A stretch of DNA of 64,000 nucleotides, taken from positions 1,240,001 through 1,304,000 of the forward strand of contig NZ_WBKO01000001.1 of NCBI RefSeq assembly GCF_032842345.1, given 5' to 3'. Positions within the stretch are counted from its first letter, which is position 1; every line of letters starts with the position of its first letter. Origin of the DNA: Methanoculleus caldifontis (GTDB lineage Archaea; Halobacteriota; Methanomicrobia; Methanomicrobiales; Methanoculleaceae). This document shows, piece after piece, positions 51,743 through 59,848 of this stretch. The notes beneath the pieces are model-generated. The model ran no database searches, was not told where the DNA came from, and was given only the letters and a program-made list of their open reading frames with translations. Position numbers and translations under genes: made by a program.

Positions 51743-51876
51743 GAGCGGGCACCTTGAACGACACCGGCATTAATGGTTTCCCTCGCCACAGGGCCGGTTG
51801 AACCGGTGTCCCGGCAGAACTGCCCGATCGTCAAGACCTGCCAGGATATTCTTTCTTTGCACGATTCCGGAGAGCG

Positions 51877-52070
51877 CCCGGGCACCCCCCCGGGCACCCC
51901 CCCGGGCACCCCCCCGGGCATCCCTCCGGGCATCCCTCCGGGCATCCCTCCGGGCATCCCTCCGGGCATCCCTCCGGGCATCCCTCCGGGCATCCCTCCG
52001 GGCATCCCTCCGGGCATCCCTCCGGGCATCCCTCCGGGCACCCCTCCCGGGCCTCCCTCCGGGGCATCCC
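51877..52070. repeat. 12-bp minisatellite, about 16 units
   Basis: Fourteen units in exact 12-base register (51877-52044) of the form YCCGGGCAYCCC, followed by two units of 13 bases with changes. Most differ only at two C/T positions. It lies between the divergent FemAB paralogs and ends about 50 bases before the start of the right-hand gene. The rest of 51743-52118 shows no gene. Confidence 0.95.
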
Positions 52071-52118
52071 TCCGGGAAGTGAAAATGTTAATACCGGTTA
52101 GCGGGCAGGTAACCCCTC

Positions 52119-53117
52119 ATGGCCTGCACGATCGAACTGTTATCCGATGACAACGCTCACTTGTGGGAGGAATTCAATGACCAATCTTCGAAAGGGACGC
52201 TCTTTCATGGTTTGAGGTGGAAGCAGATCCTTGAGGATGTCTTTGACCTGAAGCTGCGATACTATCTCATCTTAAACGATAGCCGGGTCGTCGGGATAAG
52301 CCCCTGGATCGAGCAGTCGGTGTTGAATTTTCGAGGGCTCGTCAGCGTCCCTCATTCAGAAGAGAACGGCATCGTGCTCGACGATCGGCTCGGCGCCGAC
52401 TGCCTCGATACGATCTTTTCGCTCTTCGCGAAGAAGTACTCGTTTCTCCACTTCAATGCGAGTCACCCCGCCCTGTCGAACGGGATCGGGTTCACTCATG
52501 AGGCGACCGTGGATACGGGCCATATGGTCGCGGACCTGCGGGAGACCCCGCCCGAAACCCTGTGGGCCGGGCTCTCGAAGAGCACGAAACGTAGCATACG
52601 CACGTTCGAGAACGACGGGTTTCAGGTACACGAGGTCCGCCAGTCCGGTGATCTCAAAGATTTTTACCACTACTACACCCGGAACCTGACGCACATCGGC
52701 GGCGAGATCCTGCCGCTTGCCTTCTTTGAGAGGGTATGGGACCTCTTCCCCCAGGAAGAACTGCGGAGCACCGTTTTAACAAAGGACGACATCTTTGCAG
52801 GCGGTTCGGTGGCCCTCCTCGATCCGGCCAGAAAGACCTTCTATGGGAGTTACATGGCGTTGAACCGGGATCTCCCGAACCGGTACACCCCTGCGTACTA
52901 CGTCATGTGGGAGAATATCAACTGGGCGTGGAAGAACGGGTATGAGCGGCTGTTCTTCGGACGACAGCGACCGGACCCGGAGAACCCCCGTTTCCAGAAT
53001 AAGGTAAAATTAGGAGCCCGGTACCAGCCGATCCGTTACAATCTCGTCCTGCTCTCCAGGCCCATCCAGATATCGTATAAGGTCCGGGGTATGCTCTCCG
53101 GGATCCGGAACGCTTAA
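52119..53117 (+). CDS. FemAB/GNAT-like transferase, paralog 3
   Basis: 332 residues, clearly a sister of the protein at 50720 (FHGLRWKQILEDVFDLKLRYYLIL; YMALNRDLPNRYTPAYYVMWENINWAWKNGYERLFFGRQRPDPENPR). The basic stretch SKSTKRSIRTFENDGF begins the transferase half. It is transcribed away from its sister, across the minisatellite. The pair looks like an inverted duplication. Substrate unknown. Confidence 0.8.
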   Translation: MACTIELLSDDNAHLWEEFNDQSSKGTLFHGLRWKQILEDVFDLKLRYYLILNDSRVVGISPWIEQSVLNFRGLVSVPHSEENGIVLDDRLGADCLDTIFSLFAKKYSFLHFNASHPALSNGIGFTHEATVDTGHMVADLRETPPETLWAGLSKSTKRSIRTFENDGFQVHEVRQSGDLKDFYHYYTRNLTHIGGEILPLAFFERVWDLFPQEELRSTVLTKDDIFAGGSVALLDPARKTFYGSYMALNRDLPNRYTPAYYVMWENINWAWKNGYERLFFGRQRPDPENPRFQNKVKLGARYQPIRYNLVLLSRPIQISYKVRGMLSGIRNA

Positions 53118-53200
53118 CCGTGCGTAATCCCCGGAATACGCTCTCGTACCGTCGAGGCCTCCCTCCTGGGGCAGCCCCCTGGTCTCGCGGGGGTCTCCGG

Positions 53201-54406
53201 TCAGAGACCGGAGACAGTACCGGGAGCGAGCAGCCGGGTGTAGAGCTCGACGTACCGGCACGCCACGGACTCCCAGGTGTAGCCGGTGCTCAGCTCCCTT
53301 GCGGTGCTCATGTGCCGCTTCAGTTCTTCGGGGTTAGCCAGCAGGTCGAGGACCGCCTGTATGACCGTCTCATTCTCGTCCGTCCGGTCAAAGATCAGCG
53401 AGCATGCTCTCAGCCGGTCGGCGTGATCGATATCGGCCCTGACGATGGGAACCGTGCCGCAGACCAGGTACTCGTAGATCTTGTTCGGCGAGGTCTTCAC
53501 CCAGTACCTCGCGTCCGGCCTCACCAGGAGGAAGCCGATGTGCGCCTTCTCGGTGAGTTCGACCGTCTTCTCCCGGTGGACATAGCCGAGGAACCGGAAC
53601 CTGCCGTCGTGCTTTCGGGCGAGCTCCTCTATCTTCGCCCTCGACCCCTCGTCCATGGAGGTTCCGCCGATGGAGAAGGTCACGTTATCGTATGCGCGGA
53701 TGGCCGAATCGGCGATCTCGAGGAGGAGGTCGACGTCCCTGTCGGCAGCATTGTTGAGGCTCCCTATGTATACGGCGTGTATCTCCGGGTGAGGGCCGGA
53801 ATGATGGACCTTCTCATCGATCGCGCTCGTATCGTAGGCTGCCGATGCCGCATAGTTCGGGACCGCTACAACCTGCGACCCTGGAAACAACCCGCCGACC
53901 GCGTCCAGGTGGCGCTCCGAGACGACGACCGCTCCGGAGATCCACCGCTTTGCGAGGTCTTCGTAGAAGAGCGGTATGGAGAACCGCCCGAAGTGAACCC
54001 ACTCCTCATAGACTTCATGCCTGTCGTAGACGACACGGGAGTTCGGCAGGCTGTTCTTCGCCAGCATGCCTGCCAGCGGCAGCAGCAGGGGATCGTGGAC
54101 GTGAATGATGGATGGCCGTGCGGGGTCGATCCCGAGTGCGCTGAGCGCTTCGCGGCAGTCGGCAAGTATCTTCCGCCTCAAACAGTATCCCATAAAAAAC
54201 AGGGTCCTGGTCTTCCCCTGGAACTGGAAGCGGTTTATCCTGAACCCCTTTGCCCCGTACTGGGAGAAGATGCCCGGTTCGGCGGACTCGTCGGGGTAGT
54301 TGAAATGTATCCGGCAGACATTGAGACCCTGCCCGGCAAGGTAGGTGATATGCCGCTCAATCCTTACATCCTCCACCGGATGTGCATCCAGAACGATGAC
54401 GTCCAT
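53201..54406 (-). CDS. GT4 family glycosyltransferase
   Basis: 401 residues from the ATG at 54406 (MDVIVLDAHPVEDVRIERHI). The N-terminal domain has IIHVHDPLLLPLAGMLA and VVYDRHEVYEEWV. The C-terminal donor domain has HAVYIGSLNNAADRDVDLLLEI and KIYEYLVCGTVPIVRADID. The open frame continues 72 codons upstream but with no GT-like sequence. It is convergent with the FemAB paralog (84 bases apart). Confidence 0.87.
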   Translation of the reverse strand: MDVIVLDAHPVEDVRIERHITYLAGQGLNVCRIHFNYPDESAEPGIFSQYGAKGFRINRFQFQGKTRTLFFMGYCLRRKILADCREALSALGIDPARPSIIHVHDPLLLPLAGMLAKNSLPNSRVVYDRHEVYEEWVHFGRFSIPLFYEDLAKRWISGAVVVSERHLDAVGGLFPGSQVVAVPNYAASAAYDTSAIDEKVHHSGPHPEIHAVYIGSLNNAADRDVDLLLEIADSAIRAYDNVTFSIGGTSMDEGSRAKIEELARKHDGRFRFLGYVHREKTVELTEKAHIGFLLVRPDARYWVKTSPNKIYEYLVCGTVPIVRADIDHADRLRACSLIFDRTDENETVIQAVLDLLANPEELKRHMSTARELSTGYTWESVACRYVELYTRLLAPGTVSGL

Positions 54407-54618
54407 ACAGGTACCCGCCGGCACTGACGTCTCGATCCGGCTTATATCTAGCGACCTCCGGCATGCCGTGACAGACCCCTGCAGGTGCTCGTATCCGCGA
54501 AAGCCCCTCTCCCCTCGAACTCCTGCCTCAGCCGCGGCGGCGGGGGCCGTGCCTGTACACGGTAATTCGTTAGAATATTTGAAGCAGTCCACCCGGAGAT
54601 CAAACCATTGACTTCCCT

Positions 54619-54776
54619 TCACACCTGACGGTGCTCAAACTCCGTTTCTGAGGGAACGTCGCCTTTCGCACCTGACGGTGCTCACGCTCACTTCGTTCAC
54701 GCTTCACACCTGCGGTGTTCGAACTCCGTTCCTGATGGAACGTCGTCCTTCGAAGCCTGAGGGCTTCTCATGCTCG
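54619..54776 (+). repeat. Cluster of tandem-hairpin repeats
   Basis: Three related units: CACCTGACGGTGCTC at about 54623 and 54671, and CACCTGCGGTGTTCG at about 54708. The first and third are followed by a second hairpin with CTCCGTT and GGAACGTCG. A further one, GAAGCC-TGA-GGGCTTC, lies near 54755. The units match the reverse strand of the repeat at 22478-22565. Confidence 0.7.
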
Positions 54777-54783
54777 CTTACGC

Positions 54784-54868
54784 TCGCACTTCGCGTTCTT
54801 CGCGGCTTCGCGTGAGGCTCTGTCACACCCCTCTGTACTGAAAACTCACGCGAAGACGCGAAGTGCGA
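54784..54868. repeat. Long imperfect inverted repeat
   Basis: CTTCGCGTGAG (54806-54816) and CTCACGCGAAG (54845-54855) are perfect complements 28 bases apart. The stem extends with TCGCACTTCGCG (54784-54795) against CGCGAAGTGCGA (54857-54868). Such a stem could be a transcript end or part of a mobile repeat. Confidence 0.65.
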
Positions 54869-55065
54869 CGGACGGGACGTCCGGAGTTCGAGTGCCGAGA
54901 GGTGCGAAGTCCAGTGTCTGGGTGATGCGAACCCCGTGTTAAGTCATCGCACGAGGCCGTATCGTCCGATGTCGGGTGCCAAAATTAGCGAAGTACCGGT
55001 ACCGGGGAGCAGCCGGACGGGCCCCGGCCCGGTCTCCCCGCGGGCCGGGCGTCTTCCCCGCCCCT

Positions 55066-56184
55066 TCATCCCGCAGCAAGGCGCTCGAGCATATTCGCGT
55101 AGTTCATCGAGAGGACCTCCCAGTTCAGCATCCTCTCGGCGTAGGCCCTCGCATTCGATGCATGGTCGGGGTGCTCCCCGTCCAGGTAGCGGACGATCGT
55201 ATCAGCGGCCGTTGCGGTATCGTCGAGGGAGACCGTCGTCCCGCAGTCGGCCTCCCTCACGATGGCGAGGTTCGGGATATCGGAGACGATGCATGGCAGC
55301 CCCGAGGCCATCGCCTCCGCAAGGGTCAGGGGCGGCATCCCTCCTTCGTACTTCGATGTCATGATGTAGTAATCCGCGCAGGCGTAGAGGCCGGGGAGAT
55401 CCCTGTCGTGGTCCACGCTCCCGAGGAAGATGACGTTCTTTACTCCTATCTTCTCTGCCAGCTCTCTTGCCGCCTCCAGGAGTTCGCCCCCTCCGGCGAC
55501 GCAGAGGGTCACGTCTTTCTGTCGCCTCTCGATCTGCGAGAAGACCTCGATCAGGGCGAACGGCTGTTTCGCAGGGATCAGCCGTCCGACACTCAGGAGT
55601 ATGGTGCCGTCCTCCGGGAGGCCAAACCTCTTCCTGATGGCCTTCCTGTCGGGCGAGGGACGGAACCGCCTGACGTCAACCCCGTTCGGGATGTAGAATA
55701 TCCGGTCCCGGGCGATCCCTATCCGTTCGAGTTCCTCGCGAACCGGTTGCCCGACGCCGGTGAAGAGGGTGGCGGGAGGCATGCGGGTCAGGCAGGAGCG
55801 TTCTATCCGGGCGACAACCGACTCGTACAGGTGAAATGGAAGATTGCCGACCCCGAGATCGCTTGACCCGGAGTACGTCGAGTGCATCGTCACCAGACAG
55901 CGCTTGAACGGGTTTTCAGCGACGATGAACGGATTCTGGAGCCAGGCAGCATCGTAATCGTTGTCCCTGAAATGCTGCGAGACCCGGTACCAGTAGTTGA
56001 GCAGCCCGACGACACCCGCCTTCTCTATCAGGGGCCAGCTCCCGAGCCTGATATCGGGGCCTTTCGGGGAACAGACCGTACACTCCACGCCTCTCGATTT
56101 GAGTTGCTCGACGATGTTGTAGACGACGTTGGCCATGCCTGCGCCGTGGGGGAAGTATTCCGTCGTGCAGACGAGCAGTCTCAT
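55066..56184 (-). CDS. GT4 family glycosyltransferase
   Basis: 372 residues from the ATG at 56184 (MRLLVCTTEYFPHGAGMANV). The donor domain shows ILLSVGRLIPAKQPFALIEVF, and the acid motif lies in SKYEGGMPPLTLAEAMASGLPCIVSDIPN. It follows the next GT gene on the same strand (77 bases), so both probably come from the promoter near 57.59 kb. Confidence 0.9.
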   Translation of the reverse strand: MRLLVCTTEYFPHGAGMANVVYNIVEQLKSRGVECTVCSPKGPDIRLGSWPLIEKAGVVGLLNYWYRVSQHFRDNDYDAAWLQNPFIVAENPFKRCLVTMHSTYSGSSDLGVGNLPFHLYESVVARIERSCLTRMPPATLFTGVGQPVREELERIGIARDRIFYIPNGVDVRRFRPSPDRKAIRKRFGLPEDGTILLSVGRLIPAKQPFALIEVFSQIERRQKDVTLCVAGGGELLEAARELAEKIGVKNVIFLGSVDHDRDLPGLYACADYYIMTSKYEGGMPPLTLAEAMASGLPCIVSDIPNLAIVREADCGTTVSLDDTATAADTIVRYLDGEHPDHASNARAYAERMLNWEVLSMNYANMLERLAAG

Positions 56185-56260
56185 GCGAACGTCTCCGTCT
56201 CCCCCGGAAAGGGCGTTGTCGGGCAGGGTACGGCGGGAGAAACCGGCAGCCATCCGGTTC

Positions 56261-57415
56261 TCATCTCAGCACCTGATCGTATACGCCGACGATCTCTCTC
56301 GTGATGTTCTCCCATGTATACTGCTCCGAGCATGCGAGGATCGCCTCCCGGTCCCATTCCCGGTCCAGCGCAGTCAGGACTTTCTCGGCAAGATCGTCGG
56401 GGTTCGCGGGATCCACCAGCAGGCCGTAATCGTCTGAGGTGACGATCTCCGGAACTCCGCCGACTCTCGTTCCCACGAAGGGCTTCCCGCATCCGAAGGC
56501 CTCGAACATGACCGTCGGGTTGCCTTCGCTGAGGCTCGGCAGGACAAAGAGGTCGCAGGCGTTCAGCCAGAGCGGGATCTCGTCGTGAGGCTTCCCGCCG
56601 GCGAGCACGACATACTCTTCGAGGCCGAGCGACCGTATCTGCCGGTCAAGGGTGTCATAGAGCCTTCCGGGACCGACGATCACGCAGAGGACGTCCTTTC
56701 GCTTCTTCACGATCCGTGACATCGCCTCGATGAGGTACTCGTGCCCTTTGACTGCGCCGTAGAGTCTCCCGACGTTCAGGATCATCTTCCTGTCCGGGGG
56801 CAGGCCCAGCGCCTCCTTGCACTCCCGGGTGTCCATCGGCCGGAATTTTCCGTCATCGTAGCCGTTCGGAATCGTGACCACGTTTCGAGGGTGACCGGAC
56901 GGGCTGCGATCTGCCGCCGTGCCGCCGTTCTGCTGCGATATCTGTCTGGCGTCGGAATCCGAGAGGGCTACGGCCGTATCAACGGAGTTTAAAACGACCC
57001 CCCTGGCGCTCTTCTCGTAGATCCGCACGCACAGGTCTTTCATCGGCTCGCCGAACATCAACTGGCCGTGATGCGTGAGGACGATGGGGATCTTGCAGAA
57101 CTTCTTCAGTATCGGAAAGGAGAGCGCGGTGAAACTGTAGACGTTATGGATATGGATGACATCGAACTTTTTGAGTTCGTTTAAGAGAAGGAATATGGAC
57201 GGAACGAGAGGGTTTCTCAGCGGCTCCCCGAGGCATTTCAGCCTCCGGACGAGGATCCCGTCCATAACCTCGACGCTCCTTCCTTCGGGAACGTTTGCGG
57301 TTATCACCTCGACCGTGTGACCCTCGTTGATCAGGTTTTTGCTCAGGTTGTAGACGTACATCTCCATTCCGCCGTTATGCGGTAGAAAATACGGAGTTAC
57401 CTGTGCCACCCTCAT
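56261..57415 (-). CDS. GT4 family glycosyltransferase
   Basis: 384 residues starting MRVAQVTPYFLPHNGGMEMYVYN. It has VIHIHNVYSF, the donor-site MILNVGRLYGAVKGHEYLIEAM and the acid motif in PSLSEGNPTVMFEAFGCGKPFVGTRVGGVPE. It is the first gene of a two-gene unit with the GT at 55066. A BoxA about 175 bases upstream of the ATG implies a long leader. Confidence 0.9.
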   Translation of the reverse strand: MRVAQVTPYFLPHNGGMEMYVYNLSKNLINEGHTVEVITANVPEGRSVEVMDGILVRRLKCLGEPLRNPLVPSIFLLLNELKKFDVIHIHNVYSFTALSFPILKKFCKIPIVLTHHGQLMFGEPMKDLCVRIYEKSARGVVLNSVDTAVALSDSDARQISQQNGGTAADRSPSGHPRNVVTIPNGYDDGKFRPMDTRECKEALGLPPDRKMILNVGRLYGAVKGHEYLIEAMSRIVKKRKDVLCVIVGPGRLYDTLDRQIRSLGLEEYVVLAGGKPHDEIPLWLNACDLFVLPSLSEGNPTVMFEAFGCGKPFVGTRVGGVPEIVTSDDYGLLVDPANPDDLAEKVLTALDREWDREAILACSEQYTWENITREIVGVYDQVLR

Positions 57416-57753
57416 CGTATACCTCCATCGGCGCCGGTATTGTCGTTGCTCATTGCAGCGACTCTCTCTCTTGCAGCCGCAAAGGTGCTCTCAGGCCCGG
57501 AGATGGGCAAATGTCTCTCAGCTCTCTGAGATACTACGAATATTATGAACTCTGGACCCGGCATAGGGGGATGCCCTTCCGGGTATACGATATAAAGATT
57601 GCGAGCATACCGTGCAGGGCACACTGAGCCCTCGCATGTGGCCCGCAACGGCTGCCCGGCCGGGTATCCCGGGGACCTGTCCGGACCCCCGCGTCCTCGC
57701 CGGATTTCGGGGTCGGCATCGGCGAAGCGGGCGGCTGGACGGTCTCCCGTCCG
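57416..57753 (-). promoter_or_regulatory. Leader and BoxA of the GT4 pair
   Basis: The minus-strand sequence AATCTTTATATCG at 57588-57600 is a clear BoxA in GC-rich surroundings. It lies 170-185 bases before the ATG at 57415, so the message would have a leader of about 150 bases. No gene is seen between here and 57753. Confidence 0.5.
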
Positions 57754-59700
57754 TCAGCGTGCGAGGTAATAGACCTCAATGCCTCTGTTTGAGTAGAGTT
57801 TGTCTTCTGTGGATACCCTGCCGGTCATGTTCCGGACGTTCTCCTCTGTGGGAAGGTACGGCAGGAGACCCTTCTCCGGGTCGAAATCCTCCTCCGCCAT
57901 CACCGCTTCCTGCCCGAGAAGCAGCCCGCCGCGCCGGAGCTGGGCGTCCGGGAGGATGATGTACCCGCCGCTTCCCGAGATGTTCAGGTCTCCCGGTATC
58001 AGGCGGTTGGTATAATATGGCAGCCCCAGACTCTCGGACTCGTTGATCTTCTTTCTTCCGAAAAACCGCAGCGTATAATAGTCTGAGTGGAGGGTGGATC
58101 CGTCCGGCGCCTTATCGAGTACGTAGCCGAACCCCGTGATCTCACCCTGATCGAAGGAGTAGCGGGTATAACTCGCCTCTTCTCTGACACAGCCCAGAGA
58201 GGTGATGCCGTAGAGGACGATCAGGGTGATCATCACGGCTCCAATCCATCTGGGCGAGATCTTCAGAGCGGCAAGGTACCGGGTGAGGACGTAGACCCCC
58301 ACGCCCACGGCGACGGCAAGGATGGGCAGGAACAGGATGGCAAACCGGTCGATCCGCAGAACCGATACCAGCTGAAAGATCACCGTAAGGACGCTCGGGA
58401 CATTCAGGATGATCGCTGCCAGTCCCAGCACGCCGAATATGATCGAGTATCCGGGCTGCTGTTTCCATATGAGATAAATGGCCCCGATCAGTGCGAAGAA
58501 GACGACGAAGAGGGTGTCGACCTGGCTCAGCAGGAAGTTCCAGCCCTGGTATACCGCCTCGGTGAGGACGATATTCTGATAGACGGCCAGGTCAGCGCGC
58601 GGGAAGAGGTCTTTCACGAATGGATAGGCTACGAAAAGCCAGTACCCGGCGAAGAGGGAGGCGGGGACCATCAGGAAGGCGAAACTCACACGTCTCCTCT
58701 CGCCGGTGAACCGCTCGAGGAAGAGTACGAGCCCGATCATGACGATGACCATGGGCATCGAGACTTGGTGAGTCAACAGGACGAACATGACCATGATCAC
58801 GGCAAAGACCCTCCTCGCGGCGGGCCTCGTGACGATGTAGCCCGTCTCCGGCTTTGCCTCCACCATCGAGTAGACCAGGTACAGGAGGATGATGAACCCG
58901 ACGTAGGCCATGGTCCTCGTCACCATATACGTGCCGTAGTAGATGACGTCGGAGTTCATTGCGTATGAGAGGACGATCAGGAGGGTGATCTGAGCGTTGC
59001 GGAAGACGCTGTTCGCCAGATAATACAGGAAGAGCACGGTCGTCGAGAAGATCAGGCCGGTGGTGATGAAGAGCGCGGTGTCTATGTCCAGGCCGAGCAC
59101 GTGCGATGACAGCGCCACGAAGACGTGGTACAGAGGAAAGTACGTGTACGTTCCAAGCTCGCCCGGAATGACGTGCCCCGAGAGGTAGGTGATGGTGGCC
59201 ATGTAACTATGCGGCATGAGATCCGTCGTCCCGAAGTAGAGTGCCGGCCGCAGGGTGTAACTGTAGATCGTGACCGCAAGCGTGAGCATGATCTCGACGA
59301 GCACTGTCGCCGGGCGCAGCCGCGCAGACATGATCTGGGCGAATATTACGGCATACAGGACGACCACCCCGAAAAGGCCTATTACAGAGTTGCTCGGGGT
59401 TACAAGGAAGGCCAGGACGGAGAGCATGAAGGCCGCCAGGAAGAACTGGGGCGAGATCAGGCGCCGATAAGGAAATAACTCCAGCGACCCTGAGAGGTCG
59501 ACATCCTTCTTCTTGATGAATACGAACGTAAATGCCCCGATAATTGCAGGAACCGCAAGGATCGAGCCGTTGATCAGATAACTCATCCTGTCGATCAGGA
59601 GGCAGAAGATGCAGCCTGCGATGTACGTGAAGAGTATCAGGTAAGGGAAGATCCCGGCCAGCCTCTTAAGTGCCGGCCTCACCAGTAATTGGACGTTCAT
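57754..59700 (-). CDS. Large polytopic membrane protein, probable GT-C type transferase
   Basis: 648 residues with about 14 membrane helices and a soluble C-terminal part of about 130 residues (from SYTRYSFDQGEITGFGYVLDKAPDG). The first large outer loop (YFGTTDLMPHSYMATITYLSGHVIPGELGTYTYFPLYHVFVALSS) has Asp, His and Tyr residues in GT-C style. This is a plausible membrane glycosyltransferase or polymerase, but no family name is certain. It is similar in plan, not in sequence, to the protein at 33614. Confidence 0.7.
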   Translation of the reverse strand: MNVQLLVRPALKRLAGIFPYLILFTYIAGCIFCLLIDRMSYLINGSILAVPAIIGAFTFVFIKKKDVDLSGSLELFPYRRLISPQFFLAAFMLSVLAFLVTPSNSVIGLFGVVVLYAVIFAQIMSARLRPATVLVEIMLTLAVTIYSYTLRPALYFGTTDLMPHSYMATITYLSGHVIPGELGTYTYFPLYHVFVALSSHVLGLDIDTALFITTGLIFSTTVLFLYYLANSVFRNAQITLLIVLSYAMNSDVIYYGTYMVTRTMAYVGFIILLYLVYSMVEAKPETGYIVTRPAARRVFAVIMVMFVLLTHQVSMPMVIVMIGLVLFLERFTGERRRVSFAFLMVPASLFAGYWLFVAYPFVKDLFPRADLAVYQNIVLTEAVYQGWNFLLSQVDTLFVVFFALIGAIYLIWKQQPGYSIIFGVLGLAAIILNVPSVLTVIFQLVSVLRIDRFAILFLPILAVAVGVGVYVLTRYLAALKISPRWIGAVMITLIVLYGITSLGCVREEASYTRYSFDQGEITGFGYVLDKAPDGSTLHSDYYTLRFFGRKKINESESLGLPYYTNRLIPGDLNISGSGGYIILPDAQLRRGGLLLGQEAVMAEEDFDPEKGLLPYLPTEENVRNMTGRVSTEDKLYSNRGIEVYYLAR

Positions 59701-59848
59701 TCCGGACCCGGCCTCCGCGTCTACTGGACCCCCATTCGATGCTCAACCCTGATAAAGGTGAGTTTACATCCCCGGCACTTCCGGGTCCGGAGATGCCGGT
59801 CTTCTCCCGCAGGCGATCAGGGGGAACCGCTGGCGGTCGGGGCCCGGC

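Larger units (their letters stand above)
54407..55065. other. Gene-free region with dense hairpin repeats
   Basis: 660 bases between two minus-strand glycosyltransferase genes. Apart from the repeats annotated below I see no gene; open frames are explained by base composition. Confidence 0.5.

Noticed and set aside
51646-52041. ORFs with MPGG or GIPP repeats
   Set aside because: They are the minisatellite read in frame. They lie in the intergenic space, have no ribosome site and no non-repetitive domain.
51877-52070. Minisatellite as a G-quadruplex element
   Set aside because: Each unit is self-complementary (CCCGGG), so hairpins are favoured over quadruplexes; not claimed.
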